From Propionibacteriaceae bacterium (GTDB lineage Bacteria; Actinomycetota; Actinomycetes; Propionibacteriales; Propionibacteriaceae): a DNA stretch of 39,032 nt. The stretch is from the NCBI GenBank assembly GCA_031267645.1, contig JAIRYW010000001.1, positions 1 to 39,032 of the forward strand, in the 5' to 3' direction. Position numbers and translations under genes: made by a program. This document shows positions 1 through 8,323 of this stretch, piece after piece. The notes beneath the pieces were generated by a model. It saw nothing but the letters and a program-made list of their open reading frames with translations. It did no database searches and was not told the DNA's origin. How positions within the stretch are numbered: position 1 is the stretch's first letter; each line of letters starts with the position of its first letter.

Positions 1-1
1 C

Positions 2-1804
2 GTGCTGGCCGCCACCACCTTGTTGCCGGCCGTCTTGGCCCTGTGCGGCGAGCGCTTACGGCCGAAGTCCGCCCGCGCCCCGGCCGGCCCGGCCGCCCCG
101 GCCGCTCCCCCCAGCCAGGCCGAGCCGGCTCCGACCGGCCCCGACCGGCCCGACCGCGTGACCCGTTTCTACCGCGGCTGGGTCCGTCTCGCCACCCGCC
201 GGCCCATCATCACCGTCGGTCTGGTGGTGGTCGTCCTGTTGTTGCCCGGCCTGCGCGCCTTCGATCTCAAACTGTCTTTGCCCGACGCCGGTTGGCTGGA
301 ACCGGACGATCCGGCCCGGATCACCTACGACCTGGTCTCGGAGCACTTCGGAGCCGGCTTCAACGCCACCTTGATCCTGACCGGCTCGGTCCTGGAGTCG
401 ACCGACCCGGTCGACTTGATGGACCGCCTGGGCCAAGAGGTGGCCGGCGTCGAAGGCGTCCAGCTGGTGCCCTTGGCCACCCCTAATCCGACCGGCGACA
501 CCGGCATCGTCCAGATCATCCCCAACACTGGCCCGGACGCATCCCAGACCCACGATCTGGTGCGACGGTTGCGCGGGATGCAAGAACATTTCCTCCAGAC
601 CTACGGCATCGACACCACCGTCACCGGCATGACCGCCGTCATGATCGACGTCTCCGACCGCCTGTCCGGGGCCATGCTGCCCTTCGGCTTGGTCGTGGTG
701 GGGCTGTCCTTTGGCCTGTTGATGTTGGTCTTCCGGTCCTTGGCCGTGCCCATCAAAGCCACCGTGGGCTACCTGCTGTCGGTCGTGACGGCGGTCGGCG
801 CGGTCGTCATCGTCTTCCAAGACGGCGTCGGAGCCAGCCTCTTCAACCTGCCCCGGGTCGGTCCGGTGTTGGCTTTCATGCCCATCATCGTGATGGGAGT
901 GCTGTTCGGCTTGGCTATGGACTACGAGGTCTTCTTGGTCTCACGCATCCGCGAGGCCAAGACGCACGGGGCCAGCGCCTCGGCCGCCATCGAGGAGGGT
1001 TTCATCAGCTCCTCCCGGGTCGTGACGGCCGCCGCCATCATCATGATCGCCGTCTTCGTGGCTTTCGTGCCCGACTCCGAGCTGACCGTCAAACCGATGG
1101 CCCTGGGCTTGGCCGTGGGCGTGGCGGCCGACGCCTTCTTGGTCCGGCTGACCTTGGTGCCGGCCGTCCTGGCCCTGTTGGGCGACCGGGCCTGGCGGCT
1201 GCCGCCCCGGCTGGAACGCAGCCTGCCCCAGGTCGACGTCGAAGGCCACGGCCTGGCCCGCGAACTTCAGTTGCAGGATTGGCCGGAGCCGGCCACCAAG
1301 TCGGTCCTAGCGGCTCAGGCAGTGGCCCTGCCCACCAGCCGGGTCGGGGTGCTGGCCCATTGGTCGGCCCGGATCGATCCGGGCCAGGTCCATCTGGTGC
1401 TGTCGGACGACCGGGTGGCGGCCCGAGCCGCCCTCTGGGCCGCCTGCGGCCGCCTGACCATCGCCGAGGGTCGGCTCAAGACCATGGGCCGACTGTTGCC
1501 GGCCCACGCCGCCAAGGTCCGCTCGCACTGCGGCCTGGTCGATCTGACGACGGCCGACGATCCGGTCCGGGTCCTGCGCCGGGCCTTGGCCGAATCCCCC
1601 GATCTGTTGGCCATCGACGGCTTGGACCGAATCGAGTCGGCCGCCCAGAGGACCGCCCTGCGCGGCGTCTTGGACCAGCGCGATCACAATATCAATTTGC
1701 TTGTGGCCGGGTCCGACCCGGCTGCCATCGCCGACCTGATCGGTTTCGACCAGGTCTCCCACATCGAATCGCCGGCTGAGGCCCGGGAGGAGATCATGCT
1801 ATGA
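2..1804 (+). CDS. MMPL-family membrane exporter, 3' part, with fused ATPase-like C-terminal domain
   Basis: The gene enters from outside the window; the reading frame is open from base 2 and 600 residues are visible. The start belongs to the end of the first transmembrane half (LLPAVLALCGERL), followed by a Pro/Ala-rich linker, a helix near residues 68-86, an extracytoplasmic loop of about 135 residues, and five helices between residues 223 and 392. GLAMDYEVFLVSRI and DAFLVRLTLVPAVLALLG are typical of MMPL/RND exporters driven by the proton gradient. Residues from about 410 to 600 are not part of a normal MMPL protein: they resemble a shortened ABC ATPase, with a Walker-B-like LLAIDGLD strand and no recognisable Walker A. 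The stop overlaps the next start (ATGA at 1801), so both proteins are probably made together. Substrate unknown; lipid or peptide export is the usual role of the family. Confidence 0.85.
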   Translation: MLAATTLLPAVLALCGERLRPKSARAPAGPAAPAAPPSQAEPAPTGPDRPDRVTRFYRGWVRLATRRPIITVGLVVVVLLLPGLRAFDLKLSLPDAGWLEPDDPARITYDLVSEHFGAGFNATLILTGSVLESTDPVDLMDRLGQEVAGVEGVQLVPLATPNPTGDTGIVQIIPNTGPDASQTHDLVRRLRGMQEHFLQTYGIDTTVTGMTAVMIDVSDRLSGAMLPFGLVVVGLSFGLLMLVFRSLAVPIKATVGYLLSVVTAVGAVVIVFQDGVGASLFNLPRVGPVLAFMPIIVMGVLFGLAMDYEVFLVSRIREAKTHGASASAAIEEGFISSSRVVTAAAIIMIAVFVAFVPDSELTVKPMALGLAVGVAADAFLVRLTLVPAVLALLGDRAWRLPPRLERSLPQVDVEGHGLARELQLQDWPEPATKSVLAAQAVALPTSRVGVLAHWSARIDPGQVHLVLSDDRVAARAALWAACGRLTIAEGRLKTMGRLLPAHAAKVRSHCGLVDLTTADDPVRVLRRALAESPDLLAIDGLDRIESAAQRTALRGVLDQRDHNINLLVAGSDPAAIADLIGFDQVSHIESPAEAREEIML

Positions 1805-3933
1805 CCAGTCCTGTCACCACCCCGTCCGGCCGTCGCCACCGGTTGACGCCGGTGTTGGTGGCGATGGGTCTGATCATCGTGCCGCTCGGCTTGGTGGCTG
1901 CTCTGACCTCGGCCTTGGGCAAACCGACCGACGACTTGGGGCGGGCCAGCGCCGCCATCGTCAACCTGGACCAGCCGGTCACCTTGGACGGCCAGTATCT
2001 TCCCCTGGGCCGGCAGATGGCGGCCGAGCTGGTGGCCGGCGGCGGGCGCGACCAGTCCACTTACGACTGGATCATCACCACCGCCGCAGACGCCCAACAG
2101 GGACTGGACGACGGCTCCTACGTGGCCCGAGTCACCATCGGATACGATTTCTCGGCCGCCGCCACCTCCTTCAGTGGCCAGCCCGATCAGGCCCGCCGGG
2201 CCACCGTCCAAGTCACCACCAGCTCCCAGGCCGGCGCTTTCGTCGAGCCGGTCGCCCAAGCCGTGGTGGAGGCCGCCGCCCGCTCCCTGGCCGGCCAGCT
2301 GGTGTCGACCTACTTAGACAACATATACGTCGGTTTCACCACCATGCACGACCAGTTGGGCCAGGCCGTGGACGCCGCCGGAGCCCTGGTCGAAGGCGCC
2401 GACCAAGCCGCCGCCGGAGCCAACGCCCTCCATCTCGGGTTGGTCCAAGCCGCCGCCGGGGCCCACAGTCTGGCCGACGGGGTGGGACAGTACGTCAGCG
2501 CCGCCTCAGACTTGGCTTGGGCCAGTGACCTGGTCGCCCAAGGGGCCGGCCAGTTGGCCGACGGGACCGCCCAGTTGGCCGACGGCGCGGCTCAGCTGGA
2601 CGCCGGCTTGGGCCAGCTCAGCGCCGGTCTGGACCAGTTATCCGCCGCCCTCGACTTCTTGCACCAGATCGCCGCCCCGGTCATCGCCGGGGCCGACGCC
2701 GTCGCCGCCTGGACCGCCCAGATGCAGGACCCAGCCGTCCAGCAGGCCTACATCCAAGCCCTCTACCAGGACTGCTTGGCGGCCGGGGTGGCGCCGCCGG
2801 CCTGCGCCTTGGCCCGTGACCTGGTCCAGGCCGTCCTGGCCGACCCCCAGGCGGCCGCCGTCATCGACTACCTGCTCAACTTGGTCGAGGACACCGCCGA
2901 CCAAGTCTCCAGCCTGGCCCATCAGGTCGACGACCTGGCCAGCGGGGCGGACCAGGCCGCCACCGCCGCCCACCAGCTGAAGGACGGCGCCGACGCCTTG
3001 GCCCAGGGCACGACCCAGGCCGCCGCCGCTGCCTCAGAACTGGCTTCTGGCGGTCAGCTGTTGAGCCAAGGGGCCAGCCAGGCCGCCGCCGGAGCGGCCC
3101 AGCTGGCCGCCGCCGGCGGTCCTTTGTCGACCGGGGCCTGGCAGGTCTCCAGCGGTTTGGACGAGCTGTCGGCCGGCAGCGCCCAGTTGGCCGACGGGGC
3201 CCGTCAACTCGACGCCGGCGTGGGCGAGTTGGTGTCTGGTCTGGGCCAAGCGGCCGAGCAGGTGCCGAGCTACAGCGCCCAGCAGCGCCAGGACTTGGAG
3301 AACGTGCTGTCCAACCCGATCACGACTCAGACCGATCTCTTCCCGGCCGCCGGCGTGATGGCCTTGTACGCCGTGGTGGGGTTGTGGCTGGGCACGTTGG
3401 CCATCTTCTTCTTCTTGCCGCCGGCCCCGCCGGACGCCTTCGGCAGCCGTCGCACGGCGGTCGCCTCCAGTTTGCGCGCCCTGGCCCCGGCCGCCGGTTT
3501 GGCTGGCCTGCAGGGCCTGCTGGTGGGCGTGACGGTGGCCGTCATCGCCCAGGCCGGCCCGCTGCGCTCCCTGGCCGCGGTGGCCGGCGCCCTGTTCACG
3601 GCCTTGGCCTTCGTCGCTCTGCACCAGGGGTTGTTCTCCTTGGTGGGGCGCAGTTGGACCACCCTGCTGGCGGTGGTGGCCGCCTTCCTGTCGATCCTGC
3701 CGGGCATCACCGCCCCCTTGCCGACGGTCCTGTCCACCTTGGCCGGGGCCCTGCCTCTGCGACCGGGGTCCAATCTGTTGCACTCCGCCCTGGGCGGCCC
3801 CCAGGGTCTGGGCGGATCGATCGCCGGCCTGATCCTGTGGGCGGTCCTAGGGATGGTCGTGGCCTTCCTGGCCCTGGCCCGCCGGCGCAGCCTGTCCAAC
3901 CAACAGATCTGGGCCGCGCTGCCCCGACCCTAG
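1801..3933 (+). CDS. YhgE/Pip-type membrane protein
   Basis: A 710-residue protein with one N-terminal helix (about residues 17-40), a long extracytoplasmic part, and about six helices from residue 515 to near the C-terminus. This is the architecture of the YhgE/Pip family, named after phage infection protein and distantly related to the EsaA/YueB components of type VII secretion. The middle (about residues 190-480) is built of short Ala/Gly/Gln-rich repeats such as QLADGTAQLADGAAQLDAG, likely forming long helical hairpins outside the cell. A Cys pair (DCLAAGVAPPACALA) could form a disulfide. It overlaps the MMPL gene by four bases and probably works with it in an export complex; that partnership is inferred from the overlap. 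Confidence 0.82.
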   Translation: MTSPVTTPSGRRHRLTPVLVAMGLIIVPLGLVAALTSALGKPTDDLGRASAAIVNLDQPVTLDGQYLPLGRQMAAELVAGGGRDQSTYDWIITTAADAQQGLDDGSYVARVTIGYDFSAAATSFSGQPDQARRATVQVTTSSQAGAFVEPVAQAVVEAAARSLAGQLVSTYLDNIYVGFTTMHDQLGQAVDAAGALVEGADQAAAGANALHLGLVQAAAGAHSLADGVGQYVSAASDLAWASDLVAQGAGQLADGTAQLADGAAQLDAGLGQLSAGLDQLSAALDFLHQIAAPVIAGADAVAAWTAQMQDPAVQQAYIQALYQDCLAAGVAPPACALARDLVQAVLADPQAAAVIDYLLNLVEDTADQVSSLAHQVDDLASGADQAATAAHQLKDGADALAQGTTQAAAAASELASGGQLLSQGASQAAAGAAQLAAAGGPLSTGAWQVSSGLDELSAGSAQLADGARQLDAGVGELVSGLGQAAEQVPSYSAQQRQDLENVLSNPITTQTDLFPAAGVMALYAVVGLWLGTLAIFFFLPPAPPDAFGSRRTAVASSLRALAPAAGLAGLQGLLVGVTVAVIAQAGPLRSLAAVAGALFTALAFVALHQGLFSLVGRSWTTLLAVVAAFLSILPGITAPLPTVLSTLAGALPLRPGSNLLHSALGGPQGLGGSIAGLILWAVLGMVVAFLALARRRSLSNQQIWAALPRP

Positions 3934-3952
3934 CCGAGCGACCGGGCCGACT

Positions 3953-3979
3953 CTCCCGCCTGGGCCCCAGTCCCGGGAG
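3953..3979 (+). terminator. Hairpin after the YhgE/Pip gene
   Basis: CTCCCG (3953-3958) pairs with CGGGAG (3974-3979) and an inner CTGG/CCAG extends the stem, about 20 bases after the stop codon. There is no T-run. The tRNA gene that follows is on the other strand, so stopping transcription here makes sense. Confidence 0.4.
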
Positions 3980-4044
3980 GCCGCCCCGAGAGCCAGACGA
4001 CGGGCTGGCCCAGTCGAGCTGTCCCGCTGATTCGAAGACCGATC

Positions 4045-4120
4045 TGGCGGCCCCGGGAGGATTCGAACCTCCGACGCCGGGTTTAGGAAACCCGCGCTCT
4101 ATCCTCTGAGCTACGAGGCC
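4045..4120 (-). tRNA. tRNA-Arg (anticodon CCU)
   Basis: On the minus strand the sequence folds as a full cloverleaf: acceptor GGCCTCG pairs with CGGGGCC, the D stem is GCTC/GAGC, the anticodon arm is CGGGT-TTCCTAA-ACCCG with anticodon CCT, and the T arm is GGAGG-TTCGAAT-CCTCC. The discriminator base is G and the CCA end is encoded (complement of 4045-4047). It reads the rare Arg codon AGG. A possible -10 box (TAGGGT on the minus strand, 4158-4163) lies about 40 bases upstream, without a clear -35. Confidence 0.97.
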
Positions 4121-4295
4121 AGCGCCACCGGGCTGGACGGCCGACGGCGACCAGGCCACCCTACCGCTTGTGGCTCCGGCCCTGGATCGGCCGCCGCGGC
4201 GGAGCGGAGCCAGGCCGGGGCCGGCCGGACGGCGTAGCCTGGGCTGGGTCGGGCCAGTTCCCCTGGCTCGACTCAAGTCCAGGAAGGCGGGGCCG

Positions 4296-4661
4296 ATGTC
4301 GCAGGCCGAGCAAGCCGATTGGACCGAGGCGCTGGCCTGGGCCCTGACCGGCCAGCCGCTCGACTTGGGCCAGCTGAACGATCCGGACCAGTTGCTGGCA
4401 GCGCTGGAGGGCCGGGGTTGGGACGCCACCGCCCTCCGGTCCCGGGCCCAGTCGGCCCGGGACCGGGGCCAACCCTGGCCGGACCGACCGCCAGCCGAAC
4501 AATTGGCCCGGATCGGGGCGGCCCGTTGGCGAGCCGCCACCGAACGGGTGGTCGCCTGCCTCGGTCTCCAGGCCGTCGCCCTGCCCCCTTCCCGCCGCAC
4601 CAGCTTGACCGCCGACGAGCGCCGGTTGCTGGCCGAACGACCGCCCCACCATGGCTCTTGA
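4296..4661 (+). CDS. Small protein of unknown function
   Basis: A 121-residue frame that I do not recognise. The ATG at 4296 is preferred because a purine-rich stretch (AGGAAGGCGGGG) lies just before it; the frame stays open upstream, but that part is Pro/Arg-rich and looks like translated spacer. The protein is acidic at the start (MSQAEQADWTEALAW) and soluble, with no signal peptide, membrane helix or metal motif. A TAGCCT hexamer at about 4235 could be its -10 box. It stands alone between the tRNA and the thioredoxin gene. It may not be a real gene. Confidence 0.5.
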   Translation: MSQAEQADWTEALAWALTGQPLDLGQLNDPDQLLAALEGRGWDATALRSRAQSARDRGQPWPDRPPAEQLARIGAARWRAATERVVACLGLQAVALPPSRRTSLTADERRLLAERPPHHGS

Positions 4662-4880
4662 GCCCGACGCCGGCCCCGGTCCGGCCCGACCCCGCCAGCT
4701 CGACCAGGCCGGTCTCGGCCGCCCGTCCCCGCAGCGCTCCGAGCCCGTTCCAGACCGGCCCGCGGCCCGAGCCGACGTTCCACTGGAAGCGCTTGCACAT
4801 CCGCTCAGGCACCTGCACGAACGGTCTAAAATTATCCTCGCGACCGGGAATGATCGCGTCTTCGACAAGGTTGATTAGGT

Positions 4881-5252
4881 ATGAGCTTGATTGAGGTCGG
4901 CGCCGCCGACTTGGACTCCGTGGTCGCCGAACATCCCCTCCTGATCGTCGACTTTTGGGCTTCCTGGTGCCAGCCTTGTCTGCGTTTCCGCCCCATCTTC
5001 GAGAGCGTGGCCCAAGACTGCCCCGACGTCAGCTTCGCCACCTTCCAGGTTGACGCCGACCAAGCCAACCAAGACTATTTCGCCGAACTAGAGCTGCCCG
5101 GGGTGCCCGCCCTCTTGCTGTTCAAACAGGGCCGCTGGGTCGAATTGGTGGTCGGCGGCCTGGCCCCAGCCGCCTTGCGCCAGCTGGTCCAGGCCCTGAT
5201 CGATCAGCCCGACCCGGTCGAAACCGCCCCCAGCCCAGCCGTCTCGGCCTGA
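4881..5252 (+). CDS. Thioredoxin-family protein with WCQPC active site
   Basis: A 123-residue single-domain thioredoxin fold. FWASWCQPC carries the redox cysteine pair and GVPALLLF supplies the cis-proline loop; the order of strands and helices is as in thioredoxin. The usual active site is WCGPC, so the Gln is a departure that may shift redox potential or partner choice. No signal peptide, so cytoplasmic. The C-terminus has a short Pro/Ala tail. A TAAAAT hexamer at 4827-4832 may be the -10 of its promoter; the 219 bases before the gene hold nothing else I can support. General disulfide reductase is the likeliest role. Confidence 0.88.
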   Translation: MSLIEVGAADLDSVVAEHPLLIVDFWASWCQPCLRFRPIFESVAQDCPDVSFATFQVDADQANQDYFAELELPGVPALLLFKQGRWVELVVGGLAPAALRQLVQALIDQPDPVETAPSPAVSA

Positions 5253-5278
5253 TCCACACCCCGCCGCCATCCACCGCC

Positions 5279-5405
5279 GGGATGGATCCTGCGACTGCGC
5301 GCAGGATGACGAATGAGGGACCCCGCCATTTCGCACGGAGTGTTCTCTCCCCCACCCCGTCATTCCGCGCGCAGCTGTAGGCGAAGTCGCAGAATCACGA
5401 ATGGG
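5279..5405. repeat. Pair of inverted REP-like palindromic units
   Basis: Unit 1 (about 5279-5320) holds a perfect 8-bp hairpin: ATCCTGCG (5286-5293) and CGCAGGAT (5300-5307). Unit 2 (about 5352-5405) read on the minus strand gives the same outline, GATTCTGCGACT and then GCGCGCGGAATGACG, with about 12 extra bases (TCGCCTACAGCT) between. The two lie in opposite orientations between the convergent thioredoxin and dtxR genes. Such units usually occur many times in a genome and can act as transcription stops for both sides. Confidence 0.7.
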
Positions 5406-5460
5406 GCAGGTTCGTTTCACGCGGGAGCCTTCCCCGCCGCGCCAGCGCCTGGCCGTCCGC

Positions 5461-6147
5461 TCAGGTCCGACTGACGAAGAGTTGGTCCTGCCAGTCGGCG
5501 TCCAGATGGCACTCCTGCTGAGGAGTGGACAGTGTCAACAGCGTGCCGTCGCAGGCCGCGTCGACCACCACGCCGGGCTTGACGCCGGCGGCGTCGAAGG
5601 CGCTCAGGGCGTCGGCGTCGCGCTGGAGGTATTCGCCGATGCGGACCAGCTCCAGACCGCTGACCGGCCCCCGGGCGATGACCTCGGCCAAGGGCTCGAC
5701 CCCGCGCCGGAAGCGGGCCAGGGCGGCTTCGACCGAATCGTCCAGCCGTGGAATGGGAGTGCCGTAGGGCGACAGCTCGGGCTGGCCCAGCAGAGCGAAC
5801 AGCTTGACCTCGACCTCGGAGCTCATGACGTGCTCCCACTTGCAGGCCTCGTCGTGGACCAAAGGCCACTCCAGCCCGATGACGTCGAGCAGCAGCCGTT
5901 CGGCCAAGCGATGGCGTCGCATCACCCGCACGGCCAGCCGCAGGCCTTCGTCGGTCAGCAGGATGCGCCGGTCGGCGTGGACGTGCAACAGCCCGTCCCG
6001 TTCCATCCGAGAGACGGTTTGGGAGACGGTCGGACCGGACTGCTGCAAGCGCTCCGCGATCCGGGCCCGCAACGGCGCCACGCCCTCCTCCAATAGCTCG
6101 AAGACGGTGCGCAAGTACATCTCGGTGGTGTCGATCAGTTGGCTCAT
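5461..6147 (-). CDS. ideR: DtxR/IdeR iron-dependent repressor
   Basis: A 228-residue metal-dependent repressor, very close to the DtxR/IdeR pattern. The N-terminal winged helix (residues 1-73) contains the family signature DTTEMYLRTVFELLEEG. The metal ligands fall at exactly the DtxR positions: Met10, Cys102, Glu105 and His106 for the primary site and His79, Glu83, His98 for the ancillary site. A dimerisation domain and an SH3-like C-terminal domain follow. With Fe(II) bound it should repress iron uptake genes and so control iron homeostasis. The ATG at 6147 is supported by AAGGAG eight bases before it. The sequence before it shows no clear DtxR operator. Confidence 0.93.
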   Translation of the reverse strand: MSQLIDTTEMYLRTVFELLEEGVAPLRARIAERLQQSGPTVSQTVSRMERDGLLHVHADRRILLTDEGLRLAVRVMRRHRLAERLLLDVIGLEWPLVHDEACKWEHVMSSEVEVKLFALLGQPELSPYGTPIPRLDDSVEAALARFRRGVEPLAEVIARGPVSGLELVRIGEYLQRDADALSAFDAAGVKPGVVVDAACDGTLLTLSTPQQECHLDADWQDQLFVSRT

Positions 6148-6219
6148 GTCTCAAACTCCTTAAGTCCCCTCGGCCGGCCCGGTGGGCTTGCCCCGCCGTG
6201 GCCTCGGCCCAGCCGGCCG

Positions 6220-7167
6220 TCAACGACGGGCGAAGGCCAATCCGCCGGCCCCCAGGGCCAACAGTCCGGCGCCGACCAAGGTCACGACCATGATCGCCCG
6301 CCCGCTCCACCAGCTAGTGACGGGCTGGTCTTGGTCCAGCGGCTCGACCGTCTCCTGACCCGGCATGGTGGAAGGCGGAACCAGAGTCGCCAAAGGCGTC
6401 CTGGGGCCGCTGCCGGCCACCACCAGCAGCGTACCGTCCAGGCTCAAGCTGAGGGTCTGCCCCAGCGTCTCGACCGGCCCCTGGGCCACCGTCTCGAAGC
6501 TGTGCCGGTCGATCAGATAGACCTGGCTGGCCGAGCGCAGGGCGATCAGGTCCTCGCTCAGCTGGTAGGCGTCGGTCACTCCGGGCGGCGCCTCGGCCAA
6601 GCGGGTCAGCTGGTTGGGTCGGCTCGGGTCGAGCGGCAGCGGGGCCTGCCAGATGGCTGGGTCGGGGCCGGTCGTGACGACGGCCAGCCGGCCGTCGCCG
6701 TCCACCATCAAGGCGGCGGCGTCCCGGGGGCCGTCCGGGTAGGTCAGACTCCAGGCGCTGTGGGGCAGCTGCTGCTCCGGCTCCAGGGAGTGGACCGGCA
6801 GACCGTAGACGGTGACGGACTCCCGCGACCGAGTCAGGTCGGCGATGTCGGCCACGTAGAGCGAACTGCCGTACCAAGCCAAGGCGGCCGCCCCCGGGCA
6901 GGCGGCGTTGAAACCGACTCGGGCCTTGGTCGCACCGTCGACGCCCACGGCGTAGACCCAGGTGACCGGCTCGGCGGTGGGCTGGACCAGCCAATAGAGC
7001 TGGTGCTCGCTGTCCCGGGTCAGACCAGTCGGATCGACGATGGCCGGATCGCTCAAACTGACCAAAGGTTCGTCCGCCAGGGCCGACGGGACGACCGCCG
7101 AACCGAGCAGGGCCAAGGCGGCGACGGCCGCGCCCCAGCGGGCTTTAGATCGGATGGGGCTGGTCAC
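6220..7167 (-). CDS. Secreted, membrane-anchored protein of unknown function (propeller-like)
   Basis: About 315 residues. A signal peptide (charged start, then hydrophobic residues ending in VVPSALADE) leads to a beta-rich body with repeated short blocks such as DGDGRLAVVTTG and LSLDGTLLVVAGSG, spaced as in WD40- or NHL-type propellers. One C-terminal helix (VVTLVGAGLLALGAGG) is followed by Arg residues, so the body should lie outside the cell, anchored by its tail. I do not recognise a family. The GTG at 7167 is chosen because TACGCT lies exactly seven bases before it and no Shine-Dalgarno is present; GTG at 7173 is the alternative. It sits 72 bases before dtxR, same strand, and could be cotranscribed. 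Confidence 0.75.
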   Translation of the reverse strand: MTSPIRSKARWGAAVAALALLGSAVVPSALADEPLVSLSDPAIVDPTGLTRDSEHQLYWLVQPTAEPVTWVYAVGVDGATKARVGFNAACPGAAALAWYGSSLYVADIADLTRSRESVTVYGLPVHSLEPEQQLPHSAWSLTYPDGPRDAAALMVDGDGRLAVVTTGPDPAIWQAPLPLDPSRPNQLTRLAEAPPGVTDAYQLSEDLIALRSASQVYLIDRHSFETVAQGPVETLGQTLSLSLDGTLLVVAGSGPRTPLATLVPPSTMPGQETVEPLDQDQPVTSWWSGRAIMVVTLVGAGLLALGAGGLAFARR

Positions 7168-7242
7168 GGGCACCAGCGTAGCTCAGAGCGGCGGCGCTGG
7201 ACCCGACCGCGGCGGACCCCGACGGCCGCGGGGCTCCCCCGC

Positions 7243-8187
7243 TCAGGTCGGCAACAGGCCGGAGTCGGCCGCGATGGCGCCGGCCTGACGGCCGATCAAA
7301 TCCGACATGTCCAGGGCCTCCAACAACCCGGCCAGCTCCGGCCGGGTCGGGCCGACCGCCAAGACCGCCTCCGAGGTGCTGCGCCAGGCCGCCTGCCCGG
7401 ACTGGCTGGCCAGCCGGCCGAGGTCGAGGCCGGCCCGCTCCAACGGCACCGGCGAAGGGCAGATGTGCCAGATGCCGGCGTCGGCCTGGCCGGTCGCGAT
7501 GGCGGCCGGCACCCGGGGGAAGGGCACTTGGAGGTACTCCCAATCGCCCTGGGGCGGGAACTCGCCCAGGGTCAGGGCGCGGTGGTCGGGCGAATCGTCG
7601 TCGACCGCGATCCGGCGGGGGGGAAGTCGGTCGCCGACCCGTCGCACCACCGCGATACGATCCGGCCCGTAGTAGGTGCCCACCCCCAGGGCCCGGTGTT
7701 TGAGGTCGGCCGGGGTGTCGGCCGCCCGCAACACCCCGGTCGAGAAGACCGACAGGTCGACCAATCCGGTCAGAGTCATCTCCAAGCGGGCCGAACCGCC
7801 GCGCAGATGGCGGGCCGTGTGCGGGATGGCCAGGCCGGACAAGGCCTCGGCCAGGACCTCTTGCAAGGCCGTCACCTCGACTGGGCCGGCCGGCGGCAGG
7901 ACCAGACGGATCGGCGGCAGACCGCCCAGACGCCAGGCCGAGGCCACGTCCAGCTCGGCCACCATCCGACCCAGGTGGCCGCGCGAGACGGTGCGCAAGG
8001 CGCCACCGGCGCGCATCTCGTCCAGGGCCCGTTGCAGGGTGCCGGCTCCGATGCCTTGGGTCTCGAGATAGTCCTGATTGGTGGGCAAGGTCCCATTGAC
8101 GCCGACCGCCAGGGCGTCGCGGGCCAAGGCCGTCACCGCCACGCTGAGCGCCGCGCCCAGAGGGCGGGTCGAAGGGAGCCGGACCAC
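7243..8187 (-). CDS. YhfZ-like / GntR-type transcriptional regulator
   Basis: About 314 residues. The N-terminal third looks like a winged helix of the GntR/YhfZ kind: an initial Asn-rich LPTNQDYLETQGIGAGTLQRAL recognition region (ending in TLQRALDEMRAGGAL) and SRGHLGRMV, the 'RGHLG' turn seen in YhfZ. The rest (about residue 90 on) resembles a two-lobed substrate-binding domain. YhfZ in enterobacteria is linked to a sugar or amino-sugar operon; here the nearest metabolic genes are the kinase operon upstream, which it may control. Start GTG 8187 has TAGGGT six bases upstream and no Shine-Dalgarno; GTG 8193 is possible. The family call rests on reading only. Confidence 0.6.
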   Translation of the reverse strand: MVRLPSTRPLGAALSVAVTALARDALAVGVNGTLPTNQDYLETQGIGAGTLQRALDEMRAGGALRTVSRGHLGRMVAELDVASAWRLGGLPPIRLVLPPAGPVEVTALQEVLAEALSGLAIPHTARHLRGGSARLEMTLTGLVDLSVFSTGVLRAADTPADLKHRALGVGTYYGPDRIAVVRRVGDRLPPRRIAVDDDSPDHRALTLGEFPPQGDWEYLQVPFPRVPAAIATGQADAGIWHICPSPVPLERAGLDLGRLASQSGQAAWRSTSEAVLAVGPTRPELAGLLEALDMSDLIGRQAGAIAADSGLLPT

Positions 8188-8255
8188 GGGCACACCCTAC
8201 CCGATGCGCCGGGCGGGCCGGCCGCGGTCGGACCGGGGCCGCCGGGGCGGGAAAG

Positions 8256-8298
8256 GGTCAGACCCGGCCGCCTCCCCCAAGGCGAGCCGGGTCTGACC
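8256..8298 (-). terminator. Strong hairpin terminator after the kinase operon
   Basis: GGTCAGACCCGGC (8256-8268) and GCCGGGTCTGACC (8286-8298) are perfect inverse complements (13 bp), and an inner CGCCT/AGGCG adds five more pairs with one bulged base. On the minus strand it is followed by CTTTCCC, a weak T-run. It lies about 90 bases past the kinase stop and just before the YhfZ-like gene. Confidence 0.75.
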
Positions 8299-8323
8299 GG
8301 GACACGAACGTCTGACGCTAAAC

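Noticed and set aside
4651-4878. Possible 75-residue plus-strand gene before the thioredoxin
   Set aside because: No ribosome site, Pro/Arg-rich composition, and no recognisable motif.
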